Positions 12,168-25,029 are shown, counted from the first letter of the stretch. The stretch: DNA of 64,000 nucleotides from Deinandra increscens subsp. villosa (GCA_039602395.1 JBCNJP010000025.1:52860555-52924554); one strand, 5' to 3'. Notes: generated from the letters alone by a model not told the origin. Translations and numbers: made by a program.

Positions 12168-13609
12168 GCCTCTCAGGATACGGTATCCTAGGCTTGTATT
12201 CTCTTTGCTTCGGCTTTGCTGCTGTGGCTTGTGGTTCCTCAGGTTCAGGAGTAACTTCAGTGGCTTCCTTTAGGTCCTCTGCAGGCTTGTCTTGAGTCAC
12301 TGACGTTTCTTGAATTGACTTCCCACTGCGCGTTGTGACTGCATTTGCGAACCCCTTAGGGTTTCCTTCGGTGTTAGATGGCGATCCGCCTTGTGGTCTC
12401 CCTAAGAGTGATTGCGCGATTTGACCCACTTGACGCTCTAGTGCCTTCTGAGATGCCAGTTGATTCTGTAGTTGTTGGTTGATCTTTGCCATCTCCTGGT
12501 CATGTTTCTGGAATTGAGAGTTGATTTCTTGATCCCTCTTCTTTGTGTAGGAGTACATTTCTGTCATCATCTCTCGCATCGTGGGTTCTCGTTCCTGTCC
12601 TTGGGGCTGCTGAGGTTTGGCTGCAAACCCTGGTGGGTTTGAGCTTCCTGCCTGGTTCTTATAGCTGAATCCGGCGTGATTCTTCCAGGAGGAGTTGTAG
12701 CGATCCCCGTAGACTGGACCTCTCTGTCCTTGACCCACAAAGTCGACCGTCTCTGTGTTGTGCGGGCAGCTGGCAGTACTATGCGATTCTCCGCATATCT
12801 CGCACTCCTGTGGCTCCTTCTTCTGTGGTAAGACCACTTGGCAAAGAGTGTCGAACTTCTTTGATAACGCCTCGAGCTGGGCGGCCACCATTGTGTCTTG
12901 ACTCACTTGATGCACCCCTGCTTTGAGTGGAACGTTGCTTCTAATTGAGGGGTACTGATAGTCGTTGAGAGCCATCTCCTCTAGTAATTGCTCGGCCTCT
13001 TCAGCAGTTTTCTCGCCGAGTGCTCCTCCAGCCGTAATGTCCACCAATTGACGGGTTTGTGGGCTGAGCCCATTGTAGAATGTCTGGATCTGCTGATATT
13101 GCTCCAACCCGTGGTTAGGACATTTTCTCAGTAGTTCCTTGAAACGCTCCCAAGTTTCAAAGAAGGATTCTCCATGGTCCTGCTGATATGCGTATATCTT
13201 CAGTCGTAGCTTCGCTGTCTTACCAGGAGGGAAGAATCGGTAGAGGAACTTCTCTGCTAGGTCGTTCCATGTGGTGATCGACGCAGACGTCAGCAGCAGG
13301 TTGTCCATCGAGCCACGCCTTGGCTTTTGATCGAAGAGAAAAGGGGAGCAGGCGTAGCTTGGCCGCGTCAACGCTCAGGCCTGGGAGCTTGAATGTGTCG
13401 CACACCTCAATGAAGGCCCTGATATGCGCGTTGGGGTCTTCGTCTGTCAATCCATCGAATTGGATTGAGTTCTTGATCATCGTGATGACCTGAGGTGGGA
13501 TGGTGTACGACTCATTCCCAGCGGTTACAGCGATGCTCGGGCTTGCTCCCGCCAAGCTCGGCTTCGTGTAGGATGACAGTGTTCGTCGTGGCGGATTTGC
13601 GTCGCCCAT
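12133..13609 (-). pseudogene. Element E gag (frameshifted)
   Basis: The ATG at 13609 opens a gag frame with the conserved IQFDGLTDEDPNAHIRAF block. Reading changes frame near 13280-13320, after KAKAWLD, and continues with SITTWNDLAEKFLYRFFP and a capsid-like region. A CX2CX4HX4C knuckle (CEICGESHSTASCPH) and a Q-rich, coiled region follow. A second frame change near 12160 leads into pol. As it stands no full-length Gag can be made. Confidence 0.88.
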
Positions 13610-13769
13610 CGGTTGCCTCTGCTGCTGACGTCTGCGTCGAAACTCTCGTTCAGGTTCGTCGAAAGGTATAAGTAGCTCAGATTGAGAACTTCGTCGCGTA
13701 CACCAGCGCGTTGCAGGATTAGAAATTTTGGCTAAACTACAAATTTTGACTATTTAAAACGTTACCGCG

Positions 13770-13787
13770 TCCCCGGCAACGGCGCCA
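13770..13787 (-). promoter_or_regulatory. Element E primer-binding site
   Basis: The minus strand reads TGGCGCCGTTGCCGGGGA a few bases inside the 5' LTR. This is the standard Athila-type tRNA primer site. Confidence 0.9.
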
Positions 13788-13793
13788 AAAACT

Positions 13794-15556
13794 TGATGTG
13801 TTGTTAAGTGTATATAAAAAGTAGGGTTCTACACTATCAAATTTTAAATTTATAAAACTGGTAATTCACCAGGGGACTATACCAACACACTAAGGCAAGT
13901 ATACCTGTCGTGCGTAGCACAGTATTGGTAAACACCGGGTTGTCGAACCTCAAGGACACGGATTTTGTTGAAAACAGTCGATTAATAGTTGTTGCCGGTT
14001 TTGGTTTTAAGATTTTATGAATAAAGATTACTAAAACAAACAATTGGAAATAGCGGAGAAAATTCAGTATTTGAGAGAGGATCGCTTAGGCATTGACTCC
14101 TCCACCTAGGTTTGATAGACGCACAGGTTACGTTTATGCCTTATCGTTACGGTGAATCAGGGTCCTAAGACAAGGCTACCTAACTCCTATGGATAGGTTC
14201 ACGTTTAGGGTTATAGACACGCCCTACACGGTTACTACTGTTCCATGGTTAAGGACTGATAAGTTGGTTGTGTTTCAAGGTGCCCTAGGCTAAGTCCCGA
14301 GCTATCGGTGACTCAACTCGCAACTGGTCGAAGGGTTAGGGTAGGTATGGTCCTAACGGTTCTAGGGTTGTGAAGCGGTTGTGTTCTTATTGCAAGGTTG
14401 ACCTAATAGGCCCTGGATACGACTGAGCAGCGGTAGACCCGACCTATCGGTGACTAATCGGTTACTAGACAATACCAAGGGTGGCTACTAGCAGAGGGTA
14501 GGTGATTTCTCACTCATCCCTACGGGTTGGACTCCTAATTGGATACTAGGGTTTCCTAACGATCACGACTATTTCTAGTTCGTGCGTACGCCGCAGATTC
14601 TGTGATTCGGCTATACGATAGATTCCTAACTCAAGATGGATTGAATACTAAAGCTAGGTTTCCACAAGGTTAAGAAATGGGCTAGATTCAAAATGGAATT
14701 GAATTTCATCAACCAAACAATAAGAACATAACGTTTACTTTGAAAACACAATCATAAACGAAAACCGATACAAAACATAATCAAACCATAGTCGGATTCG
14801 TCTTAGCCTAAACGATCTTATGAGTTTAGCCAAGCATGTTCATAGTCATAAATAAATAAACAAAGTTCAAATTGAAATGCATAATCAAACTCAAACAAAT
14901 ACCGAAATGTAGCTCGAAATGATGAAAATTGAAGATTCTCAACTCGTCGAATGCTTCAAGTCTTCGAATGCGTCAAAAGGCTTCACTCTAGGCTTCTTCT
15001 CTGCTTCCTTGGACGAATTGTGATGGATAGGGAGGTCCTCTATTTATAATATCTTGAGAATTAGGGTTTCCCAAAATTCTGGTCCGGCGCACCACTTGCA
15101 AGCCGTGTGAGGGGGGTTTCACGGCCTGGGCAAGTGGTGCGCCATCGGCAAATCAGCTCTGATCCTGGTAACTGGGCCGCAGGGCGTGGGACAGTGTCGG
15201 CACATGGCTTGGAGGCCGTGGGAGGCCCTTTCACGGCCTGGGCAAGTGGTGCGCTGGCCAAAATCAACTCTTCAAGTCATGGGAGCTTGTCCCATGACTT
15301 CCGATCACTGGTGACCTCCTGATTCCTGATCCCATGGCCTGGCAAGTCATGAAAAGGGGTCCCATGACTTCCAAGTCATGCGTTTTCTCAACTTCACTAT
15401 TCTCCGTTTTTCGCCTTGTTTTTCGTGCCGACATCGTTTAAACCTGAAAACTCACGATAATCATCAGAAATAAATATAATTTAATATTTTCAAGTTTATT
15501 TTGACGTTTTTAGCCCGAAACCCGTTATATTTTCATATTCAAAACCACACACATCA
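13794..15556 (-). repeat. Element E 5' LTR
   Basis: This 1763-bp repeat starts TGATGTG and ends ACACATCA on the plus strand. It matches 2404-4167 over its full length. TATA box on the minus strand at 15041-15050; LTR hairpin at 15086-15143. Confidence 0.95.
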
Positions 15557-15561
15557 ACTTC

Positions 15562-15782
15562 CCAACCTGGTCAAACAAAACCAGAGAAAAATTTAAAAGC
15601 ACACAATTTAGAGGAAACATCATATGTTTATATTATTATATCTTCCCCTTGCTTTCAGATTTTTTTAAAACACAACTAAAACAAAATAAAACACTATTTT
15701 TTATTTTTTCATTTTTTTTCAATTTTTTCAACTTTTTTTAATTAGAAGAACAAATAACAGTTGTCAGATCAAAGGCTATCAT
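15562..15782. other. Copia C sequence just after pol
   Basis: An AT-rich, homopolymer-rich noncoding stretch of copia C that continues at 2398 on the far side of element E. No gene is visible. Confidence 0.6.
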
Positions 15783-16138
15783 TCAGAGGCCTTTGAGACA
15801 CACTTCAAAATTAGCACTGGGGAGGGGTTTTGTGAACATGTCTGCCACATTGTCATCCGACTGCACCCGTTCTATGTGAATGAGCCTGCGTTCATAGCAG
15901 TCCCGAATGAAGTGCATTTTTATGTCAATGTGCTTGATTTTAGAGTGCTACACATGATTTTTAACAATTTGCAACGCAGCATTATTATCACAGTAAATGG
16001 GAGTGTCAAACAAATTCAAACCGTAATCTCCCAGTTAATGCTGCAACCATACCACCCGTGAGCAGCATGCAGAGGCGGCCACGTATTCTACTTCGGCTGT
16101 CGATTGTGACACCGTGTGCTGCTTCTTGCTTTGCCATG
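15783..16138 (-). pseudogene. Copia C RNase H, C-terminal fragment
   Basis: On the minus strand this continues the RNase H that breaks off at 43197. It includes STAEVEYVAAS, then YCDNNAALQI, HIDIKMHFIRD and DNVADMFTKPLP, typical of the end of copia pol, and a TGA at 15785-15783. Two in-frame stops (one after VVWLQH, one after IVKNHV) show that it is decayed. The duplicated CCACC at 16139-16143 and 43192-43196 marks where element A split the gene. Confidence 0.88.
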
Positions 16139-16143
16139 CCACC

Positions 16144-16515
16144 TGATGAACCACAAAATCACACCGTACGCAGATATGAGATTATAATTCAACTAGGAAC
16201 GAACTAACTAATGAAGAATAATAGATGAATCGATCACTTTATTGATATTGCTATATTTGAGTACAATTAGAAAAACACACAGTGAATGTGTAATTTTCTG
16301 GAACTAATAGTTACATTGTGAATGAACAAATGAACTATTTATAGAGTTGCTAGAGTCGCATCTTCGTAGATTGATTGGATGCACTTGCGTCTTGTCCATC
16401 CGCAACTGCATCACTTCCAACTTGTTCCTTATACGATACTTGCTCTTGAGGTCTTTATCATCGAAAATGTAGCTGCTAGGCCATTTGCATATCCGATCTT
16501 GACCTATCCTCATCA
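16144..16515 (-). repeat. Element A 3' LTR
   Basis: This 372-bp repeat runs from TGATGAACC to CCTCATCA on the plus strand. It matches 42819-43191 and, as a family, the LTRs of element B. TATA box on the minus strand (CTATAAATAG) near 16334-16343. Confidence 0.95.
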
Positions 16516-16529
16516 AGTCCCCCTAGTCC
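16510..16529 (-). promoter_or_regulatory. Element A polypurine tract, terminal copy
   Basis: The minus strand reads GGACTAGGGGGACT directly before the LTR start TGATGA. A second identical copy, including the TGATGA, lies at 16803-16822. Confidence 0.75.
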
Positions 16530-17346
16530 ATTGATTATTCAAGCAATAATTATTGGACTAGAAGTTAAAAGTATCTTGCACTTCCGATAAGTTTGGAAGA
16601 TTTTATCGATCACCTTCGTTAGGTCCACATGCGTTTTTTATTTGTTACCTCATTAAAACCTTGTTCGGAAAAACCCTGTGGGAAAAAACCGACACTAAGG
16701 AAAAAAGAGTGTAACACATATCTCTCCTTTGTGCAGATCATAGATTTCAAAGATCAAAAATTTTCTCAATTTTATCTACCATCAACGACTTCACAGATCC
16801 GGTCATCAAGTCCCCCTAGTCCTTATGTTGTTTTGTAAAAATGACTAAGGACTAAGTCACAAAGATCATAGTAGGAAATGCTTGTGAAACAGGATCCAAT
16901 AGATCATAAGATTTTACTTGTCAAAATAGGCCGATTCTGCAAATGTAGTCGTTATATTCTCATAAGAATATTTAAAGTATCCATTGTGATTTTTTTGTCG
17001 TTTTTGTAACGAATCGCATATGCATGTGTAAGGAGTAACTGCCTTGTCAGGCGCGTCTTGTATGTTGAATCGTACTTGAGTACTTTTTATACCCGTCAGT
17101 ACACGTGTCATTTAGGGATCAATTGAAGGGACAGTTTTTGGCTTTTTCATTTTGAATTTAAAAAATTCGAACGGTTATTTTAGTCCCAAAATCTTTGCCC
17201 ATATAAATACATAATCTTCCCCAATTTTTCATTCTTCACTTCTCAAAACACCGTCACTTTCCTTTCCTTTCTTCAAGCCCTAGTTCTTTGTCGAGATTTT
17301 ACTCACAGGTCAGTCGATTTTTCTTTCGCTTTTTATTACGTCTTTC
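16530..17346. other. Element A region between polypurine tract and antisense ORF
   Basis: Noncoding. It holds the second polypurine-tract copy (16803-16822) and, from about 17100, sequence that would be the upstream region of the antisense ORF: a TATAAATACA-like box at 17201-17210 about 145 bp before its ATG. Element B has the same layout in mirror orientation. Confidence 0.5.
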
Positions 17347-18136
17347 ATGGCATCTTCTTCGGTTAAACTTGATGATGATTCAAGCAAGCACAATATGCAC
17401 ATCTCATTTTCATCTTTGTCGCCTCGCGATTTAGATGAAGTTATCGAGCGGTATAACATTCCGCTTTCCTTGAATCCGACCCTTCCTTCGCCAAATACTC
17501 CAATTTCCCCTTTCCCGGAGGGTAAAATTGGGGTTTATGTTGATATGTTTAAGCTTGGGAATTATCGTCTTCCCTTTACCAAGTTTCTCATGAGAGTCTT
17601 AATTTTTTTTAAGATCCATATTTCACAGATGCACATTCAGGGTGTTTCTCGTTTAAGCCATTTTGAGGCTACTTGTAGGGCTGTGAATATATCCCCAAGT
17701 GTTACCTTTTTAGGGCTTTTTATAGGATTACAATGGCTGGTGATTGGTACACCTTTGAACGTAGGAGATCTGTTAAGAGAATTAGTACCCTTCTTCCTCC
17801 AAACCCCCGTTCTTGGAAGTCAAAATTCTTTTACATTGATGATAGATGTGTTCCCATTCAAATGGAATGGAGGGATGTAGAAGATGTGGTTCATGACCCA
17901 ATTCCAGACAATGAGGATTATAACCAAGAGTCTTTTGATAAATTAGTATCTTGTGCAAGTCCAATTCGAGAACTTCCAGAAGCCATTCTACTCCTTTGTA
18001 GGATGAGTAGGGCCTGGTTCACTCCTGAACCATGGATCTCATCGGAACTGCAACTGTATGCAAAATTTGATCTTTGCATTCGATACTCTCTAGTACCTTT
18101 AACTATGGATCTCATCGGAACTGCAACTGTATGCAG
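17347..18136 (+). pseudogene. Element A antisense ORF (gypsy-type transposon domain), truncated
   Basis: It runs opposite to the element's own genes. From the ATG at 17347 it shows SPRDLDEVIERYNIPLSLNP, then GKIGVYVDMFKLGNYRLPF and SHFEATCRAV, hallmarks of the 'putative gypsy type transposon' domain (Pfam Transposase_28 family) known as an antisense ORF in Tat and Grande elements. A frame change near 17730 continues as MAGDWYTFERRRS...FYIDDRCVPIQMEW. Compared with element B, the second and third exons are missing. A 30-bp segment around ATGGATCTCATCGGAACTGC occurs twice (about 18032 and 18104), perhaps a scar of that deletion. Its role in the element is unknown. Confidence 0.75.
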
Positions 18137-19300
18137 TTTTGATTATATTAACATGTATGGTGATACATGTGTATGTTTGCTTTATCTTCTTTCTTCCTTG
18201 CGTTTGAATATATTATCTTATTATGGTTCATAGAATACGAGTCATGTTCGATTATATTTGTGATATATCATTTGCGATCGGAGTGTATTGTTGTTTACAC
18301 TTGCAGTTGCAAAATGATTGTGCACCACCTTTTATATTTTGAATCGTTTGTATACTTTATCATTCGATTCTTCAAATTCCCTTTTGAACTTGCAAAATAT
18401 TTTCTTACAAGCTTTTGAGCAACTTCATGAGTTCTCCCTCACAAGTAATTTGATAAGATTCTAATAAAATTATTAACTTTTAAAGAAGGCCGTCACATGC
18501 GTTTCCCCCCTATCAGATGCGTCCATCTTTAAAGGGTTTTAACAACATGATGTCAATACCACTTTTAAGCTAAGTATTTTTTATTTCGAATACGAATCTT
18601 TCCTTTGTGGTATATAAAGTCCTTACATCTTTTGGTAAGGCTCAGTTGATCCTTTTCTTTTGAATGATCAACTCACAAGACCACTTCATAACATTAGCTA
18701 TTCAGCAGCACTTGCGACCCTTGGAGAGCTTAAGTTGGAACTTTTATTGATAATCATAGCATACCTTTATCCCCTTAAGTTTGGCCATCTCTCTTTTGGG
18801 CTTTTGTTAGCAACCATTGTACTAACAAGGTGTCTAGCCTGATCACCTCTTCCCAACATGCACTCTCTAATTATCAATGAGACAGTTGGGGACAAGAAAA
18901 GCGTTTTTGCTTTATCTTGGGTTACCCTTTATAAAAAAAGAAGTAACAGCGATAGTGCATTAAGGTATTGGTATGTAATACTTTTTAAATGCACCCGCTA
19001 ACGACTCATGAACCATATCATAGAAAGTGAATCATATCGCACGTGAACCTCTTACAATTTAAAGAAGTCACTTGTATAACATATGTACGTATTTATATAC
19101 AAAGCATTTTTAAGCAAACGTTTATACTTAATATTTTGCATAAGAATGAACAAGCATTTGCATAGCCTTTTCATATAGAAATGAATTAATAAGTATCTTC
19201 ATAGATCTTTGTAAGTACCAGAAACAAAAGTATCTTATTCTTCATCAAACTTATTACAAGATCATAAATGCAGAAACAAGATCATAAAAATCAACATTTT
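18137..19300. other. Element A 3' spacer
   Basis: No gene is supported. The sequence is collinear in reverse with 52888-54130 of element B, including the stretch about leftover blocks that read through CATGCACTCTCTAAT and the ATACCTTTATCC motifs. Confidence 0.5.
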
Positions 19301-20856
19301 CTAACTTTCATCTAAAATTTCCACTTGCGGCTCCACATATAACATTTGAGAAGATGAACTCCATTCCAAGCTCGAACTAGTTCGGTTTCCGATCGTTTTT
19401 TTTATTATATAAGGTCCTTCCCATTTGGGAGACATCTTCCCAAGTGGAAGTACTCTGCTTACTTCATTGCTCCTTAGCACATATTCTCCCTCTTTATACT
19501 GTTGGGTCTTAACTTTGGCGTTATAGTACTTTGCCATTTCTTTTTTGTATCTACTTTCACGTATAGCCGTGATTTCTCTTCGCTCTTCCAAAAGATTCAG
19601 ATTGGTTCTTAATTCTTCATCATTATTTGTCACTTGCACTTGCAAATGGTGACTGGGTATTCCAATTTCAGCCGGAATGTCGGCTTCAGTTCCATATACA
19701 AGACTGAATGGTGTTTCACCATTGCTTGTTTTAGGCATAGTTCGATGTGCCCATAAGACGTGTGGCAATTCATCGACCCAACTACCTCCATACTTTTCCA
19801 GCCTCATTTTTATACCCTCAACAAGGCTTCGATTTGCTCTTTCGACTTGGCCATTGGCCTGCGGATGTTCAACTGATGTAAAGATCTGATTTATATGAAA
19901 TTCCTCGCACCATTCCGCAAATGGGTTACCAGCAAATTGCTCTCCATTATCAGTTATAATGTAGAGAGGTAAACCAAATCGACACACAATATGTTCCTAT
20001 ACGAATTTCTTGACTTGTTTGCCAGAAATACAAGCAAGTGGTTTTGATTCAATCCATTTTGTAAAATAATCGATCGCAACCAATAGAAACTTTACTCCTC
20101 CACTTGCAGGTGGGAAAGGTCCAACTATATCCATTCCCCACTTTTGGAATGGCCATGCTGACGTAACAGGGATCAATTCATTTTTTGCTCGCATGCTCAC
20201 CGGAGCATGTGCTTGACAAGCTTGGCATTTGCGAAGTTCTTCCCAAGTGCTTCGGTACATGCCTGGCCAAAAGTATCCAAGGCTCATGATTTTAGCAACT
20301 ACCATCTTTGCACCAGCATGAATGCCACATATGCCTTCATGTACCTCCTTAACGATCTTTACGGCTTCACTTAGGGTTAAACACCTCAACAAGGGTCCTA
20401 AGAAGCTTCTCCTATACAAAACATTGCTCTGCATTTGGTACTGAAGCGAATTTACTCGTATCTGACGGGCCTGTTCCTTATCATTTGGAAGTTTGCCCAT
20501 GGTCAAATATTGAACAATTGGGGTCATCCAACTATCTTCTTGCATTTGCACGTCCGCAGTCATTTTCAGATTGACAGTTGGAGCTTCTAACAATTCTACT
20601 CGGATCTCTTTAGCTAGATGTTCAAATGCTACAAATGCTAACTTGCTCAACGCATCTGCTTTTCTATTTTTAGCTCTAAAAATATGTAGGACTTCACACT
20701 TGCTAAAGATCTTAATTAATTCTTGAACTTGTTCCAAGTACAACGCCATGTATTTGCCTTTGGCTTCATATGTTCCAGCGATTTGACTAGCAACTAACAA
20801 CGAATCTACATAAGCGGTCACTTGCGTTGCACCCATCTTTCTTGCTAACCTTAAAC

Positions 20857-21029
20857 CTGAAACAAATTTCAATGTTTAGGTCTTTTTATACATCCATACT
20901 TTTACAGAGCAAATGCATGTGTACTCAGCACTTTTGATCTTCATTACTTAGATCATAAACATTCGTATCCATATTTCTTTTTTTTTAATCGAAAAAACAT
21001 AAAAACTTATAAAGTTTGAGTGTGCAAAC
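20857..21029 (-). other. Intron-like interruption 2 in element A aRNH
   Basis: A 173-bp GT...TTTCAG segment splits ALLA-G from GLRLA. Element B has one at the same codon and phase (51174-51326). Confidence 0.7.
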
Positions 21030-21131
21030 CTGCCAACAATGCCTCATATTCTAATTCATTATTAGAGGTCGAGGAATTGAAGCAGATTGCATATGTCAAC
21101 TCATCCCCTTCGGGACTTTTCAAGATCAAGC

Positions 21132-21214
21132 CTGCATTTGGCATATATTAAATTTTCAATACTTCGAATAGTGATCACTTCTAAGGAAAGAAAGAATTTT
21201 ATAATTGATCGAAC
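21132..21214 (-). other. Intron-like interruption 1 in element A aRNH
   Basis: An 83-bp GT...GCAG segment splits GSGAG from LILKSPEG in phase 1. Element B has one at the same position (50991-51072). Confidence 0.75.
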
Positions 21215-24200
21215 CTGCTCCTGAGCCATCAGAGTTGGAAGAACCATCTGTATGTAAGAACCATACTTGTTCTTTGACCTCAGGATCGGTAATGACATTT
21301 ACACTTGTGCCAACTAGTACTTCAGCCAGGAAATCAGCTACTACTTGACCTTTTATTGATACCCTTGGTTTAAATTGTATGTCAAATGGTCCCACCTCAA
21401 TTTCCCACTTGATCAATCTCCCCGACATTTCCGGTTTTCTGAAGATCCCTTGAATAGGATATGAAGTGAGAAAATTCACAGTATGACCTTGAAAATAACG
21501 CCAAAGTCTTCTTGTGGCTTGCACAAGCGCTAGGACAACTTTTTCGATCATAGGATATATGATCTCATAGTCTTTTAGCATTTTACTTATATTGTAAATT
21601 GGAAGTTCTTTTTTTCCCTTTCAACCAGTAGCACAGCGCTTACTGCGTTATCAGTTACTGCCAAATACATTATCAATTCCTCACCAACTTTCGGTGCAGT
21701 TAGAGTTGGAAGTGTAGCTAGAGCTGTTTTCAACTCTTCAAATGCTTGATTGGCCTCAGGGGTCCACTCAAAGCTTCCTTTTAAACTTCCTTTCAAAACT
21801 CTCATAAATGGTGTGGCTCTTTCAGCTGCTTTTGATAAAAATCAATGCAAAGCCACCAAACGCCCATTTATAGTTTGTATATCTTTAAGGGTTTTAGGCG
21901 GTTCCATTTCCATGACCGCTTTGACCTTCCTCAGATGTGCCTGGATCCCATCTTTATTGACTAGGACCCCCAAGAACTTGCCTTCCTCCATCGCAAATGA
22001 CCATTTCTTGGGGTTTAATTTCATATTGATATCCCGCAAGTTTTTAAAGGTCTATTCAATGTCTTTAATCATATCTTCTTCATGACAACTTTTAATGACC
22101 ACATCTTCCATATAGGCTTCAAGGTTTCTGCCCACTTGCGATTGAAAGGTCTTATCCATGAGACGCTGGTAAGTTGCACCAACGTTTTTCAATCCAAACC
22201 GCATTTTTTTGTAACAAAATAAACCTTCATTCGTAATAAACGCGGTCTTGTCTTCATCTCCTTCAGCCATAAAGATCTAATGATATCCCTTATATGCATC
22301 GAGGAAACACTTCAATCGATATCCCGCTAAAGAATCAACTTTTAGGTCAATTTCCGGAAGTGGATAACAATCCTTTGGACATGCTTTATTAAGATCTTTG
22401 AAATCAATGCACATTCGCCAAGAATTATCAGGTTTTAGGACTAAAACAGGGTTTGCAACCCATGTTTGATAAAGTACTTCTCGAAGGATCCCAGCTTCCA
22501 CGAGCTTATTCACTTCCTCTTTAACCAAGGCTACATGTGGATCTGCATCTGTTTTAACAGTTGCGATTCCTCTTGGAGTTGGGAATCGGACTAATCCATG
22601 TGCTGTTGAGACTATAGCACCCAAAACTTTAAGCCCAGGACGACCAATAATGACATTGTGAGGAGAAGGAGTTGCAACCACAATAAAAGTCATCATTTCC
22701 TCTCGGAAGAGTTTATCGTCACCAAAGATCACTGGGAGAGTTATCTCTCCCATCGGATGTACTACTTCTCCAGAAAAGCCAATGAGAGTGGAATTATGAG
22801 GCTTCATCCTTTGTTGCACATCTAATCCCATTTTCCGGAAGCAAGACTCATACAAATTTCTTATGCACTTCCGGTATCGAGATAGGTCCGTTTTACTAGA
22901 AACCCAGCAATACCGACAGTCACAATTACTGGATCTTCTCTTGATTCTTTTCCAATCAATGGTGGAAATGTAATCTCTTGACTTTTCCATTTTTCTTCTT
23001 CAAATTTTGTTTTAACACTACGATGTCAAGTATTCGATCCTTTTTGTATCATTGCGATCACAGGTTGTTTAACAGCTGGAGGACGTCCCTCCTTAATATT
23101 TTTAACCAGATGCGATAATTTCCCAGATTTGATGGCTTTTTCGATCTCACTTCGCAAGTGTCTACAATTGTCTGTGTCATGACCACGATCCTTGTGATAA
23201 TCACAATATTTACCCATGTCACTTCCCAGAGAATTATAAGTCCTTTGAGGTTTTGAAAATTGGACATTCTCTGTTGCTAAGATTTCACTTGGAGTTTTTG
23301 TAAGTGATGAGAAATCATTGGATCTGGGCTCCCAGGCCCTTTGGTAACCACCGTAATTACCCTCCCCCCTACGGTCATAGGGTTGAGATCTATATTTTTT
23401 CCAAGATTGATTTCGTGTTGGTGCAGCAGGGACGCTTGCATTTGTATTTTGGAAACTGCCACTTTTTTTAGATGGTTTCTGGATATTAACACCCTGAATG
23501 TTTCCGTAAGCGCTTCTTCCCTTTACATAGGTCCTAACACGATCCATAAGCACTTCCATTGTCTGAGGTAGATCCTCGTGTAATTTTTCTACCAGGTGTG
23601 TATGTCGAACACCATGGCAAAAGCCAGATATGCGTAATTGATCCTGTGCACCAGATATTTTCATGGTCTCATTGTTAAAGCGCATAACAAAGCTTTCAAG
23701 GCTTTCATCATTCCTTCTTTGGATGTTATGCACTTCCGTCACCTCCTTTGTGCATTTCTTTTGATGGCTAAATTGTCTTAGGAATTTCGTCCTTAGATCT
23801 TCAAAGCCGCTTATCTACGCATTTGGAAGTGCATCGAACCCTACTCTTGCAGGTTCGGTAAAGGTCTGTACCAACATGTGGCACCATGTTTCTTCTGACC
23901 ATCGTTCAAGCCTCCCAGCAGTGATAAAATCAAATATATGATCATCTGGATCTGTTAGTCCACCATACTTCTTTATGGAAGTTGGCATTTTCAGCTTTGC
24001 TGGGAACTTAGCATTTACGATCCAATCTTGAAACTTAGAATGCTCTTGCATTGAAGCAGGAAAATAAGGGACAAATACATCCTTGGTTCATGATATCATA
24101 AAATCCATAGATCAGAATAAGATCAATGCCTTTTTTGAGAAATAAGTTCTTAATGTTATAATTTAATCATAGCAAATACAGCTTATTCAGAATTGCTCAC

Positions 24201-24230
24201 ATCCGCCTCTTATATGAGGTCTTTCAGGGT

Positions 24231-24463
24231 GACACTTCCGACACAAGTGTAATTTGTTCGAAAGTGTTTACATAGTATTTACTTCTCAAGAGATCTCATT
24301 ATATCACTTCCGATGCGCATACGTCTTACTCAGAAGTCTTCGTTTACTATTAGAATCACTTCCGATGCGCGTACGTCTTACTCGGAAGTCTTCAATTTAG
24401 TATCCATTTTTTAGAGATCATATCGATACCACTTCCAATGCACGTGTGTCTTACTCGGAAGTG
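24231..24463. repeat. Element A leader hairpin array (4 units)
   Basis: Four units of the form CACTTCCGA...TCGGAAGT recur about every 60-70 bp just upstream of gag. Each has a core close to TGCGCGTACGTCTTAC. The array matches the larger one in element B at 47275-47663. Confidence 0.8.
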
Positions 24464-24641
24464 TATATCCGTGTCTTTTTTCAAAACGATCCCATGCATA
24501 AGCACCATAGGGTACTTTCTCTCTCTTCTCTTTTTTTTTACAACTCAACATGTGAGTGTGCATCTGAAGTATCGAAGATTCAAATTTGAAGAAATATTTT
24601 CCCACCTTAATTTTTGTTCTTATAGCTTTCCAGATTTTATA
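24464..24641. other. Element A leader sequence, left of insertion G
   Basis: Noncoding leader that is interrupted at GGCAA (24642-24646) by element G and resumes at 42062. The B counterpart at 47115-47275 is continuous. Confidence 0.6.
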
Positions 24642-25029
24642 GGCAATGTTACGACCCTAAAACTTTTGCTTTCTTTCCCCAGCAACGACGACAGCTGATG
24701 CGGCGAACGCTACGGCACTAGAATAATTTTCGGGACGAAAATTCCAATTACAAGGGAAGGATGTGACATCCGGGAATTCCAAGGTTAACTTCCGTTAGAC
24801 AAACTCCGTTAGTTACGTTATAAGTGTTAACTTAGTAACTAATGCTTAACTAGGCCGAATACGTCCACGTCCTTTGGTTGATCACCGAACCCGCCCATAT
24901 GTGTTATGTGTCCATTTATTGATGTCATTATGTGCAATGTGATTTAAACGCATGATTTAATATTATGAATAGCATGACAATTTGTAAATCGTGTTTATCT
25001 TGCTTAGAATGTGAAATTGACCATTTTTG

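Larger units (their letters stand above)
2404..15556 (-). mobile_element. Ty3/gypsy Athila-type LTR retrotransposon E, 13.15 kb, complete
   Basis: Two near-identical LTRs (2404-4167 and 13794-15556) bound gag, pol and a third ORF, all minus strand. The 5-bp target duplication ACTTC is present at 2399-2403 and 15557-15561. LTR ends are TGATGT...ACATCA, with one change at the left copy (TGTTGT). The primer-binding site TGGCGCCGTTGCCGGGGA and the Athila-type ORF after pol place it in the Athila lineage. By eye the LTRs differ at roughly 15-20 positions in 1.76 kb, so insertion is fairly recent. It sits in copia C, just downstream of pol. Confidence 0.95.
19301..24108 (-). pseudogene. Element A gag-pol (PR, RT, RNase H, aRNH, integrase), heavily mutated
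   Basis: It is collinear with the B polyprotein but broken by many stops and frameshifts. Gag starts at the ATG at 24108 and meets a TGA within ten codons. Another stop follows at ALPNA*ISGF near 23815, where B has Q. The knuckle YCDYHKDRGHDTDNC is intact near 23180. The protease DTG region is frameshifted. About 306 bp present in B are missing near 22525, joining VALV directly to KEEV. The RT active site reads YMED instead of YVDD near 22100. Integrase motifs remain (WGMDIVGPF, IITDNGEQF, NGQVERAN). Two GT-AG intron-like gaps (21214-21132 and 21029-20857) interrupt the archaeal-type RNase H. Confidence 0.9.

Noticed and set aside
18660..18842. Leu/Ile-rich 60-residue frame as a membrane peptide gene
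   Set aside because: It lies in noncoding sequence shared with element B, where the frame is not kept.
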